Assembly: GCA_905221605.1 (NCBI GenBank)
Contig: CAJNDS010001335.1
Span: 1,586,938-1,641,937, forward strand
Direction of reading: 5' to 3'
Origin: Symbiodinium natans
Lineage: Eukaryota > Sar > Dinophyceae > Suessiales > Symbiodiniaceae
DNA: 55,000 nt
This document shows positions 8,829 through 18,249 of this stretch, piece by piece. Position numbers and translations under genes: made by a program. A model generated the notes under the pieces. That model was not told where the DNA came from and made no database searches. It saw nothing but the letters and a program-made list of their open reading frames with translations. Numbering within the stretch: position 1 is the stretch's first letter; each line of letters begins with the position of its first letter.

Positions 8829-9024
8829 GTTCAGGGTTTAGGGTTTAGGGTTTAGGGTTTAGGGTTTAGGGTTTAGGGTTTAGGGTTTAGGATTTCGGGT
8901 TAGGGTTTAGGGTTTAGGGTTTAGGGTTTAGGGTTTAGGGTTTAGGGTTTAGGGTATAGGGTTTAGGGTTTAGGGTTTAGGGTTTAGGGTTTAGGGTTTA
9001 GGGTTTAGGGTTTAGGGTTTAGGG
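8829..9024 (+). repeat. (TTTAGGG)n array
   Basis: Long, nearly perfect array with one GATTTCGGG break; it abuts the satellite element at 9025. Other near-pure arrays: 9770-9853, 10525-10614, 11831-11930, 24083-24148, 34803-34890, 35014-35114, 37736-37821, 38223-38328, 41394-41462, 43672-43748, 51198-51325 and 51715-51810. Confidence 0.95.
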
Positions 9025-9770
9025 TTCAGCATCTCAAGTCCAAGCATTCACTAGTCAAGAAATTAGTCCAGAAAAATACCCACCCGCCCAAAGAATCCCA
9101 TTTCACTTATGGAACGACCTTGCCCAGTAAAATAATGACCTTGCCCAGTAATGACCTTGCCCAGTAAAAAAAGACCTTGCCCAGTACAAAAATGACCTTG
9201 CCCAGTAAAAAAAATGACCTTGTCCAGTAAAAAAAATGACCTTGCCCAGTAAAAAAATGACCTTGCCCAGTAAAAAAATGACCTTGCCCAGTAAAAAAAA
9301 ATGACCTTGCCCAATCAAAAAATGACGTTGCCCAGTAAAAAAATGACCTTGCCCAGTAAAAAAAATGACCTTGTCCAGTAAAAAAATGACCTTGCCCAGT
9401 AAAAAAATGACCTTGCCCAGTAAAAAAAAACAACCTTGCCCAGTAAAAAAATGACCTTGCCCAGCAAAAAAATGACCTCGCCCAGCAAAAAAAATGACCT
9501 TGCCCAGTAAAAAAATGACCTTGCCCAGTAAACAGATGACCTTGCCCAGTAAAAAGATGACCTTGCCCAGTAACATTTTTAATTACTGGGCAAGGTCATT
9601 TTTTTACTGGGCAAGGTCGATTTTTTGGACGAAACGGCCTTGCCCAGCAAAAAAAATGACCTTGCCCAGTAAAAAAAACAACCTTGCCCAGTAAAAAAAT
9701 GACCTTGCCCAGTAAAAAAAAGACCCTGCCCAGTAACTCCTTAACATTTAAATCATATATGAAAGAGAGG
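9025..9770 (+). mobile_element. Satellite-bearing dispersed element, copy 1
   Basis: Conserved left end (TTCAGCATCTCAAGTCCAAG, then ATTCACTAGTCAAG and a GGGCGGGTGGG complement), then about 30 tandem units of about 21 bp with the fixed core GACCTTGCCCAGTA and an A-run spacer, then a conserved right end (AACATTTAAATCATATATGA, AAGAGAGG). The array flips orientation near 9575-9620, creating hairpins. The second copy, inverted, is at 16244-16744. ORFs here (YWARSFF, LLGKVIF) are translations of the unit and not genes. Confidence 0.8.
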
Positions 9771-9853
9771 TTTAGGGTTTAGGGTTTAGGGTTTAGGGTT
9801 TAGGGTTTAGGGTTTAGGGTTTAGGGTTTAGGGTTTAGGGTTTAGGGTTTAGG

Positions 9854-10290
9854 GTTTTGGAGTACTATGCTTTAAACCATTCTTCGGTTCTGGGTTCCTA
9901 TTAAAGCTACTTGTACCTAAAAAGATAATATTTTTTCCAGGGTTTACTCCAAAGTAGGGTAACGCAGAGTAGTTCCCCAAGTTAGGGGTTTGGGTTTAGG
10001 GATTAGGGTTTGGGGCTTTAGGGTTTAGGGTAGGGTTTTAGGGTTTAGGGCTTAGTGTTTCGGGTTTAGGGTTCAGGGTTTTAGGGGTTTCGGGGTTTCG
10101 GGATTAGGGTTTAGGGTTTTCGGGTTTCGGGGGTTTTAGGGTTAGGGTTTTGGGTTTTGGGGTTTCGGGGCTTTTAGGGTGTAGGGGTTTTAGGGTTTAG
10201 GGGTGGAGGGCTTTAAGGTTCTAGGGTTTAGGGCCTAGGGTTTCGGGTTTAGGAATTAGGGTTTAGGGTTTAGGGGTCCTTTTTAGCTCA
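9854..10290. repeat. Degenerate TTTAGGG region
   Basis: Decayed repeats (TTTCGGG, TTTTAGGG) with a 120-bp unique stretch at 9855-9975 in which I see no convincing exon. Confidence 0.7.
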
Positions 10291-10291
10291 G

Positions 10292-10360
10292 CAGGTGCCA
10301 TACTATGTGGCGAGGAGCCAGAAAGGGAACCTACATCAGACAACTGCCAGCATGTGTAGG
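10292..10360 (+). CDS. Internal exon
   Basis: TTTTAGCTCAG acceptor and donor GTTTCGAGG at 10361. It has 23 codons: QVPYYVARSQKGNLHQTTAS, then MCR. VPYYVARSQKGNL faintly recalls the start of mitochondrial ribosomal protein mL49 domains, but the match is too short to name it. Confidence 0.55.
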
Positions 10361-10620
10361 GTTTCGAGGTTTGGTGTTTACAGCCTAGAGGGCTTTACAG
10401 CAGTTTAGCAACACCAGGGCTTGAGGGGTGTTGGGCTGTAGGGGTGTAGGAGCTTAAGGCGATGCTTGTAAGGGTTTAAGGGGAAAGGGCTCTCAGGGGT
10501 TTGGAGGTTTAGGGGCTTCGGGTTTAGGGTTTAGGGTTTAGGGTTTAGGGTTTAGGGTTTAGGGTTTAGGGTTTAGGGTTTAGGGTTTAGGGTTTAGGGT
10601 TTAGGGTTTAGGGTTAGCAG

Positions 10621-10927
10621 CCTGCTGCCACGTAGGTCGCTGATGCCCCAGCAGAAGCATCTGCCTTTGTTCAAGGCCCATGAGCTGCTTCTCAAGCTTA
10701 GAGTTAGGGGGTTTAGCTGAGAAAGGGACTTCAATGGGAACTCCAAACAGGGAAGCCCCAAGAATTTAGTAGGAATCGAATAGGAATACACCTACCAGGC
10801 TCCTTAAATGACCCCTAAACATTTAAATTACTAACGGCAGACCCTAATGGTCCTATAATTATGCTGTATGTACCCCTAAAACCATATTCTCATTGCCCAG
10901 AGCTCAGTTGATGGTTACGCGAGATGC
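10621..10927 (+). CDS. Two-exon gene fragment
   Basis: Exon 10621-10702 (acceptor GTTAGCAG, one carry-in base) reads LLPRRSLMPQQKHLPLFKAH, then ELLLKLR. The donor is GTTAGGGG. It joins in phase to exon 10901-10927 (acceptor TTGCCCAG), SSVDGYARC, with donor GTTTAGGG. The intron (198 bp) is mostly non-repeat. Unknown protein. Confidence 0.55.
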
Positions 10928-11160
10928 GTTTAGGGTTTCAGGGCTTAGGGTTTCAGACTTGGGGTTTAGGGCATAGGGTTTACGGGGCTTCCTATGGGTC
11001 GTATCTCCACCTTCTTCTCTCCTTGGGAAGCCTTGCCTAAGCCGAATTCCCACCAGGACTCTGCGAAGCAAGGGGATTCAGGAGGTTCAGGGGTTGAGGG
11101 TTTAGGGCTTAGGGTTTCGGGCTTAGGGGTTCCAGAGGGTTTTTGGGTTTGGGGATGTAG

Positions 11161-11245
11161 GTGCCAAGCATGTGGGCATGTAGGCTTCGGGTGGTTCACT
11201 TTGCGCAGGGTCGGGCGAGCGCCAAAGGATTTCCAAATAAGGCAC
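11161..11245 (+). CDS. Exon whose intron begins with an F2 element
   Basis: GGGATGTAG acceptor; the frame reads VPSMWACRLRVVHFAQGRAS then AKGFPNKA. The donor GTGCTTGGAGGTTCATGG at 11246 is the first base pairs of an F2 inverted-repeat element running to about 11355. An ORF at 10994-11090 (MGRISTFFSPWEALPK) may be another exon upstream. Confidence 0.5.
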
Positions 11246-11470
11246 GTGCTTGGAGGTTCATGGTCCTTCTTAACCAACTAAAACTGTACTTATAACCATA
11301 TTAGGGCACTAAAGGGGCTTATAATTAAGTGGGTTACAAGTACAGTTGTAACTGGTTAATACGTTCCCCGGAACCCTAAACCCTACTAAGCCCTCAACCC
11401 TCAACCCCTTTCACCTCCAAACATTGCGCATGCCCTCCGGACCCTCCTGAGTGTCGCTACGGATTCCTAG

Positions 11471-11727
11471 TGAGGCCCAAGACCTGCGAGCACAATTGCT
11501 CTTTCGTTTTTTGGTTTTGTGGGTAGGCCGCTTTAGGCTTTGGGCTAGGAGGTTTTCGGGGGTTTAGGGCTTGGGGTTTAGGGCTGAGTACTACTTGCTC
11601 AAGAAGAACCCCTCAAAAGTTGAAAATATTCCTCCTGGTAATAAGGACAATATAAGGATTGCTAGTTATCCATTACTTTTTGGCAGGTCCTAAAGCAAAG
11701 AGCAGCCCCCATTCCCTGTTTTTCAGG
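11471..11727 (+). CDS. Two-exon gene fragment
   Basis: Exon 11471-11513 (acceptor ATTCCTAG; EAQDLRAQLLFRFL; donor GTTTTGTGG) joins in phase to exon 11687-11727 (acceptor ACTTTTTGGCAG; VLKQRAAPIPCFSG; donor GTTTCGG). A dispersed repeat shared with 22011-22075 follows at about 11736-11803. Unassigned. Confidence 0.5.
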
Positions 11728-11952
11728 GTTTCGGTCCCCTTACAAGCCTCTTAAAGCCAACATCGGCACCCTTTTGATTCCTAGGTTAATCTTGGATCAC
11801 TCTATGGAAGCCCTAAACTTCTAACCCCTAAACCCTAAACTTAACCCTAAACCCTAAACCCTAAACCCTAAACCCTAAACCCTAAACCCTAAACCCTAAA
11901 CCCTAAACCCTAAACCCTAAACCCTAAACCTCCTCGCCCTCCTCGCCCTCAG

Positions 11953-12022
11953 CTCGACGCGCTGGACTCCGTGACGCAGGAGCATCGGCAGATGGAGGCC
12001 AGGGTCTTCTGCCTTGAGGAGG
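11953..12022 (+). CDS. Internal exon, coiled-coil-like
   Basis: CCTCGCCCTCAG acceptor (strong pyrimidine tract) and GAG G|GTTTAGGG donor. LDALDSVTQEHRQMEARVFC then LEE: heptad-like spacing of hydrophobics, with G/C-rich third positions in this frame only. One of the better single exons. Confidence 0.7.
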
Positions 12023-12187
12023 GTTTAGGGGTTACGGTTTAGGGTTTCGGGTTTGGGGTTTAGGGTTTGGGGCTTGGGGTTTGGGGTTTTGCGGTTTAGG
12101 GTCACGAGCTTAGGGTTTAGCTTTTAGGTTTAGGTTTGGGGTTTAGGGGATGGGGTGTAAGAGCCCCACTCCCCCCCCCTCCTGGGA

Positions 12188-13690
12188 TGCGGATCAAAAA
12201 AAAATTATTTAGGATCAAGAAAAAATTCATTTAGGATCAAAAAATAATTTATTTAGGATCAAGAAACAATTTATTCTGTTCTTCTGACGGAGAGAGGGAA
12301 GGGGAGGGAGAGTGGGAGAAAAGGAGGGAGGGAGGGAGGGAAGGAAGGGCGGAAGGACGCAAGGAAGGAAGGAAGGAAGGCAGGAAGGAAGGAAGGAAGC
12401 AAGCAAGCAAGGAAGCAAGGAAGCAAGGAAGCAAGAAAGCAAGGAAGCCAGGAAGCAAGGAAGGAAGGAAAGGAAAGGAAATGAAATGAAAGGAAAGGCA
12501 TGCTTGCTTCAAAGCATATGAATATCCTTTCCACACCAATGATGCGAGCGTTGTGTTTGCAAATGGGGGGGGGGGGGGGCTGCGCCCCCCCCAACCCCCC
12601 CGCTGTTTTCTTAGTAGTCCCATGATGCGAGCACTTTTTTGCAAAAACACATGAAGACACAATAAGATCCAATAAAACACAAGAACATACTACAAAAGAT
12701 GCAATAATTTTTACAATAATACACAAAAACACAACAATATACAAGTATATACCAGAACATGCAGCAATATACACGTACAAAAAGAATAACCAACAATAAT
12801 TTTCAGTCATTGGCAATAATATTCAATAATAGACAACAATATACAAACCATTTCAATAAAATACAACAGTGTGTTCATTAATTTTCAAAAATATACAAAA
12901 ATATACAGTAATATAGAAAAACACAATGACATACAATAATATAAAGTAGTATACAAAAACATACTATAATATGGAATAATCTGCAAGAATATACAAAGAA
13001 AATTCAATAATATACAATAATATACAGTAATCTGCAAAAAAGAGAATAATATACAAAAAACTAAAAAAACACACAAATATATGCAATAATATGCAATATG
13101 ATACAAAAAATACAAGAAAATAAAGGACAATACCGTAATGCTCAACAATATATACAACAATATACATGCAAGAATAAACCATGTCATACAATATTATACA
13201 AGAATATACAATACTATGCCATAATATACATGCTTCAGAGTATACGCATTTTTTGAAACTTCTGATGCCAAGATGCCAGCATTGATTTGCAGCCTTTGCA
13301 AACTCAGAAGTGCTGCTATTTACAGTATTTCCAGCCTCTGAAATCGCAGAAATGCTGCTATTTTCAATATTTGCAGCCTCTGGAAACTCAGAAATGCTGC
13401 AGTGTACAGTATTTCCAGCCTTTGAAAGCGCAGAACTGCTGCTAAATACAATATCTGCAGCCTCTCTGGAAACTCAGAAATGCTGCTATTTTCAGTAGTT
13501 CCCGCCTAAATGCTGTGTTTTTTCGGTATTTAAGCTTGCGAACGGCTAAGCGTTTACAGCCTCCGCTCGGCTGGCAAGAAGCCTTCGAGGCCTTCAGTAA
13601 ATTATTTTTTGATCCCAAATAAGTTTTTTTTGATCCACCTAGACTTAAATTATTTTTTGATCCCAAACAAATTTTTTTTGATCCCCTACC
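12188..13690. mobile_element. Composite repetitive element with inverted AT-rich ends
   Basis: The left end has four tandem copies of an A-rich unit (ATTTAGGATCAAGAAAAAAT and variants, 12188-12275). The right end (13600-13685) carries the same unit inverted (TTATTTTTTGATCCCAAA). Inside are a GGAAG/GGAAGC purine tract (12300-12490), a 70-bp motif shared with 29305-29375, a G-run at 12567, an AT-rich tract of ATACAATAATATAC words (12650-13215) and a 42-bp tandem repeat. ORFs in it are low-complexity shadows. Confidence 0.6.
13290..13505 (+). repeat. 42-bp tandem repeat, five copies
   Basis: Units start at 13290, 13332, 13374, 13416 and 13458 (CAGCCTCTGAAACTCAGAAA, then TGCTGCTATTTTCAGTATTT). 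The period is a multiple of three, so one + frame stays open and repeats a 14-residue word like MLLFTVFPASEIAE. I treat it as satellite, not gene. Confidence 0.8.
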
Positions 13691-13717
13691 CACTTCCCCC
13701 TCCTCCCCACCCCACAG

Positions 13718-15683
13718 GAAGCTCTTCGACGTGACCCTGCAAACCAGAAAAGGAAGCTTCCCCAAAGAGGGGACCTGAGGACCTTGGGAGGGGGGTGGGG
13801 GGGGGGGTAGCCTAACATAGTCTGACTATTAGCGCCCCTCACGATAACATGTACAAAGTCAAGGGCCTTTTTCCCGGCTCATTTTCAAGTGGGGAGTTTC
13901 CCAGTAAAACCTTTCTGAAACCCTTGTATAGCCCTAGTACAACCCTTTGTAGCCTTAGCATACGGTACCCCCCCCCCTAAACCCCAAACCCTAAACCCCA
14001 AACCCGAAACCCTAGACCCTAAAGCCTAAACCTCCGTGCACAGGCCTTGGCATGGATGGAGAGGCTCCACTTCAAGCATTCCACCGCGCGGTCGCGCTTC
14101 GCCGCGACGAAGGCTCATGGAGGTTTACAGTGTAGGGCGCAGGGTAGGGTTTAGGGTTTAGGGTGTAGGGTTTGGGGTTTGGGGTTTGGGGTTTAAGGTT
14201 TGGGCTTTAGGGTCCAGGGTTTCTAGGTTGAGGGCTTCGGGCTAGGTAGAGGTATTTTTAGGACCGGGAGGACGGGAGGGGCTGGGGAGTCACTCCACGG
14301 GTGTTACCCTAAGGGTCCATGTAGGGCCCTACAGTCAATAAATAGGAGGTACTTCAAGGCCCAAGTACTCCTTATTTAGGTACATGGACCCTTAGGGTTA
14401 CTTAGGGCTTCAGGAAGCTGAAGGGCATTCATGGAGATTTTGTGGTTCAGGGTTTAGAGTTCAAGGGGCTCACAAAGGTTAGGGTTTAGCTCTAAACCCC
14501 AAACCCTAAACCCTTACACCTTTGAAGCCCCAAAACCGGTTCAGGGGTCCGTCACGTGCAGGCCCGGCTGATCCAGCTGGAGGGACTTCCCGACCGCCAC
14601 AAGCGGAGCTCGTCGAAGAAGGACGCTCGTATGAACGCCCAAGGGTTTTCGGGTTTAGGGTTTAAGTCCCAAGAGAGAAAACAGGACGAAGTCCTAGCCC
14701 TAAACCCTAAACAACCCTGAAACCCTAAATCCTAAAACCCTAAACAACCCTGAAACCCTGAACCTTGAACAGCCCTGCAACCCTAACCTTGAACAACCCT
14801 GAAACCCTAAACCCTAAAGCCAGCAGAACGCTTAGATTGTTCAAGGCTACGGGGTTGCTTTGCGAGACGGCCCGGTTCAAATGTGAGACGGAAAGAAGTC
14901 AAAGACATGGGGTTTAGGGATCAAGCCCTAAACCCCACAAGCCCTAACCCCAAACCCCAAACCCCAAACCCCAAAACCCCAAAACCCCAAACCCAAAACC
15001 CAAAGCCCCAAACCCTAAACCCTAAACCCCAAACCCCAAACCCCAAACCCCAAACCCTAAACCCTAAACCCGAAACCTAAACCCGAAACCCTAATCCCTA
15101 AACCCTAAACCCCAAACCCTAAACCCTAATCCCTAAACCCTAAACCCTAAACCCCAAACCCTAAACCCTAAACCCTAAACCCTAATCCCTAAACCCTAAA
15201 CCCTAAACCCCAAACCCTAAACCCTAAACCCTAAACCCTAAACCCTAAACCCTAAACCCCAAACCCTAAACCCTAAACCCTAAACCCTAAAACCCTAAAC
15301 CCCAAACCCTAAACCCTAAACCCCCCCACCCGGAACCCGTGAGGAGCCCCTTCGCAGCGTCTCGAAGCCACAGCCCCGGGCCTCACAGCAGAGGTCCCAG
15401 GAAGGCGCCCCATCTTGGTTTAGGGTTTAGGGTTTAGGGTTTGCCTTTGAAACCCTAAGCCCAAGGCCCTGAACCTTGCAAACGAACCTAAACATCCTGA
15501 AGCCCTGAAACCCTATGCCCTATAAATCCTAAACCCTAAGCCCGCAGCCAAGAACCCGGTAAACTCTATGACCTGAACCCTATAAACCCGAAAACCCTAA
15601 ACACTAAACACTAAAGGCCTAAAGGCCTAAATCCCCAAATCGTGCTGGAGCTACCATGCCCTTGGCGCCCTGGGTTCTTATAA
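13718..15683 (+). CDS. Seven- or eight-exon gene model with all phases consistent
   Basis: Exons 13718-13794, 14044-14122, 14262-14300, 14406-14444, 14562-14644, 14836-14911 and 15358-15417 join in frame for 151 codons. A last exon, 15651-15683 (LPCPWRPGFL, TAA), also fits. Segments: EALRRDPANQKRKLPQRGDL; DREDGRGWGVTPR; GFRKLKGIHGDFV; ARLIQLEGLPDRHKRSSSKK; LFKATGLLCETARFKCETER; RLEATAPGLTAEVPGRRPIL. Exon 2 is read as PWHGWRGSTSSIPPRG to keep phase; its G/C3-best frame is instead ALAWMERLHFKHSTARSRFA, so that exon is the weak link. The third intron is a complete F4 element. Basic, poorly structured protein; no family recognised; the 5' end is not seen. Confidence 0.6.
14301..14405 (+). repeat. 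Intron that is a complete F4 inverted-repeat element (introner-like)
   Basis: GT at 14301 and AG at 14404-14405. Arms GTTACCCTAAGGGTCCATGT (14303 on) and TACATGGACCCTTAGGGTTA (ending 14400) match as inverted repeats with about one mismatch. The flanking exons are in frame. Confidence 0.75.
14927..15325 (-). repeat. Long CCCTAAA/CCCCAAA array
   Basis: About 55 units, mixing CCCTAAA with CCCCAAA and CCCTAAT. In the model above it lies in the intron between the exons at 14911 and 15358. Confidence 0.95.
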
Positions 15684-16240
15684 CCCTAATTAGAACTGTA
15701 CGTAGAACTGCCAATTGTAGGTGTACTTGGAACCCCAAGCAGAACTGTACTTTCAATCTACCGAGAGGACGTAGGGGGCCTAGAGCTGCAGCAAGAATTG
15801 GGGGAATAAGTCGAAAACCGCCAGGAACCAGCTTGGACCAAACCAGCTCCAGCAAAATACCAGAACCAGTGTAACCAGTGTAAAGAGCGGTTGGTGGGTC
15901 GGCCCAGTAAAGTGCAGCGAACCACCAACCAAAAGCTCCAGAGAGCAAGGTGCAGGCACCCACGCCAGACACCTGAAAGCGGCGATGTCCCCGTGACAAT
16001 CGCCAAGCACCAACCAGTCGAGGAAGAGTGCAGCGCACAGCGGATCGCGGGCGAAATTGCGTGCTGGGGTCGGCCTAAGACAGCAAGAAGCCAAATCGCG
16101 GGTACGAATGGCTACACACTGGCAGTTGAGCCGCAACGCCTGCCTCTTTTCTCCCTAAATAACCTGAATTATGGGGGGAACCTAGGGGGGGTGTAGTATA
16201 GAGGGGGGGTAGTACCCCTAAGCCCTAGACCCGAAACCCT
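15684..16240. other. Repeat-free island with unsupported ORFs
   Basis: About 550 bp lacks telomere-type repeats and has overlapping ORFs on both strands (15891-16196 +, 15619-16038 -). The short word GCAGAACTGTAC recurs at 15690-15750. No splice-supported exon was found; it may be UTR or intergenic. Confidence 0.4.
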
Positions 16241-16243
16241 AAA

Positions 16244-16744
16244 CCTCTCTTACATATATAATTTAAATGTTGGAGAGTTACTGGGCAAGGTCGCCGTTTT
16301 ACTGGGCAAGGTCAGTTCGGTCAAAAAAAGCGACCTTGCCCAGTAAAACGGCGAGCTTGCCCAGTAAAACGGCGACCTTGCCCAGTAAAACGGCGACCTT
16401 CCGCCCTTGCCCAGTAAAAATGCGACCTTGGACCCCAAAGGTCGCCGTTTTACTGGGCAAGGTCGCCGTTTTACTGGGCAAGGTCGCCGTTTTTCTGGGC
16501 AAGGTCACTGTTTTACTGGGCAAGGTCGCCGTTTTATTGGGCAAGGTCGCCGTTTTGCTGGGCAAGGTCGCCGTTTTACTGGGCAAGGTCGCTGTTTACT
16601 GGGCAAGGTCGCCGTTTTACTGGGCATGGGCAAGGTCGTTCTTCAAGTAAAATATTTTCTTAATGTTGTGGGATTCTTTGGGCGGGTGGGTATTTTCCTG
16701 GAGTAATTGCTTGACTAGTGAATGCTTGGACTTGAGATGCTGAA
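16244..16744 (-). mobile_element. Satellite-bearing dispersed element, copy 2 (inverted)
   Basis: Same conserved ends as 9025-9770 but reverse-complemented: CCTCTCTTACATATATAATT at the left, TTGGACTTGAGATGCTGAA at the right. Its units share the core TACTGGGCAAGGTC, but the spacer is GCCGTTT instead of a T-run, so each array has been homogenised separately. Both copies sit between telomere-type arrays. Confidence 0.8.
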
Positions 16745-16794
16745 CCCTAAACCCTAAGCCCTAAACCCTAAACCCTATAGAGGGGGGTTAGTAG

Positions 16795-17476
16795 GGGAAC
16801 CCATGAAGTCAATGGTTTTCACCAGTTCGGCCTCGGAGCTTGAGCTCCGCTGCATTTCAATTTCTAGGCGTTTAAAGGTTTAGGACCCCAAACTTGGGAC
16901 CGTAAACCCTAAACCCTAAACCCTAACCCTAAACCCTAAACCCTATGTTCCCCCTTATTCTAACAGTCCTGAATAGGGATGATCATAGGAGGGGGGGGGG
17001 GGGGTACTATGATACTGTGAGTACAAGGGGGATTATCCCAACCCTGAACCCGAGACCGCAGGCTTTAAGGTTTAGGGTCTATTGGCGTTATTCGTTAAGC
17101 CCCTTCCGCAGGTAAACCCCTGCAACCCTCCACGCGGCGCAACACGCTTCCTTCATTCCCCTTGGCTTCGCACCCTAAACCCTAAACCCTGAACCCTAAA
17201 CCCTTAACCCTCCTCCTGCCAGATAGCGGAGCTGCCCTACAGAAGGCAGGAAATCGGGGCAAGGGTTTAAGGCTGCGGGTTACCCTAAACCCTAAACCCT
17301 ACACCCTAAATCCTAAACCCGAAACCCTTATCCCGTAAACCCTAAACCCTAAACCCTCATACTGTGACGTGCTTGTAGATCTTCTAGAGGAGGTCGCATG
17401 TCATCATAATCTGGCAGGCTTGCATGCGGTGCTGAAGGAAGCTGGACTTTGCAGCAAATTCTTAGTAGCTGAGTAG
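16795..17476 (+). CDS. Three-exon gene model, 68 residues from ATG
   Basis: Exons 16795-16869 (ATG at 16803), 17223-17264 and 17379-17476 join with matching phases to TAG 17474-17476. Exon 1 reads MKSMVFTSSASELELRCISI then SR. Exon 2 (acceptor CTCCTCCTGCCAG) reads SGAALQKAGNRGK. Exon 3 reads LLEEVACHHNLAGLHAVLKE then AGLCSKFLVAE. The C-terminal part is convincingly helical. Exon 2 has a second open frame (IAELPYRRQEIGAR), which does not keep phase. The first intron carries an F1 remnant at 16945-17040. Function unknown. Confidence 0.6.
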
Positions 17477-17536
17477 GTAACCTTGAATAACCTTTAGGGG
17501 GGTATATATCCTGCAGGTTAACCTTTTTTTGCCCAG

Positions 17537-17605
17537 GGTGCTCAGCAACTAGGAAGTGTTCAGCCCGAAGCCGAAGATAAACCCCAACACCCTAGAAACG
17601 CCTAG
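17537..17605 (+). CDS. Candidate terminal exon downstream
   Basis: Strong acceptor (CCTTTTTTTGCCCAG). The frame reads GAQQLGSVQPEAEDKPQHPR, then NA and TAG. It could be an alternative last exon of the preceding model, since GTAGGT and GTAACC donors lie at 17473-17480. Confidence 0.45.
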   Translation, partial: GAQQLGSVQPEAEDKPQHPRNA

Positions 17606-18249
17606 CAGCGCCCTGCTGGATGGAAACCCTCAGCCCCGATCATGCCTTGACGAAGGTCCCAGGAACCCCCATACCCTGTAATTATAGAGTATACCTTAAA
17701 CCATAAAGGTCCTTCTTGTGAATGTGTTTAGGTCTGCAAAAATGCAGTTATATGATGTTTGATTCTGGGGCTTAAACCCTAAACCCTAAACTGGGGACTC
17801 TTTGCTTGAACATCGTCCGTAGGGTTTTGGGTTTAGGGATTGGGTCTCGGGTTTAGGGTTTCGGGTTTCGGGTCCACTGTTGGTCCCTACGTAGCTTCAG
17901 GCTATATATTGGCTGGTTCAGGGTGTATGGGAATAGGGAGGGTTTAGGGTTTCGGGTTTGCGTATTGGTTCTTAGCAGGGAATTAGGGAGTTTGCTGCTT
18001 TTCAGGGACGATGTATGGTTCCTCAGACCAACAGAAACTTAACCCTGGGCCTAAACCCTAAGTGGAGCCCTTCCGTGCCCCCTATACCCTGGAACCCTGG
18101 AACCCTGGAACCCTAGAACCCTAGAACCCTAGAACCCTAGAACCGTAAACCCTAAACCCTAAACCCAAAACCCTAAACCCTAGGACAGGAAAAGGGGTTT
18201 GGGTGCTAGGTCCATAATTAGCCCGGAGCCCTAAACCCTAAACGGAAAG

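Noticed and set aside
9107-9694. CRISPR-like array of regularly spaced repeats
   Set aside because: Spacers are only 6-8 bases, nearly identical within the array, and the orientation flips. This is a eukaryotic minisatellite in a dispersed element with a second copy at 16.2 kb.
10292-10360. Naming the exon as mitochondrial ribosomal protein mL49
   Set aside because: Only about 13 residues resemble the family start and the continuation does not fit. Left unnamed.
12249-12816. Minus-strand ORFs of 143-181 codons (FLPSFLPSFLP)
   Set aside because: Translation of the GGAAGGAAGG purine tract and AT-rich tract inside the composite element.
15619-16136. Minus-strand ORFs of 118-139 codons
   Set aside because: Overlapping in two frames with no biased codon use, no splice or start context.
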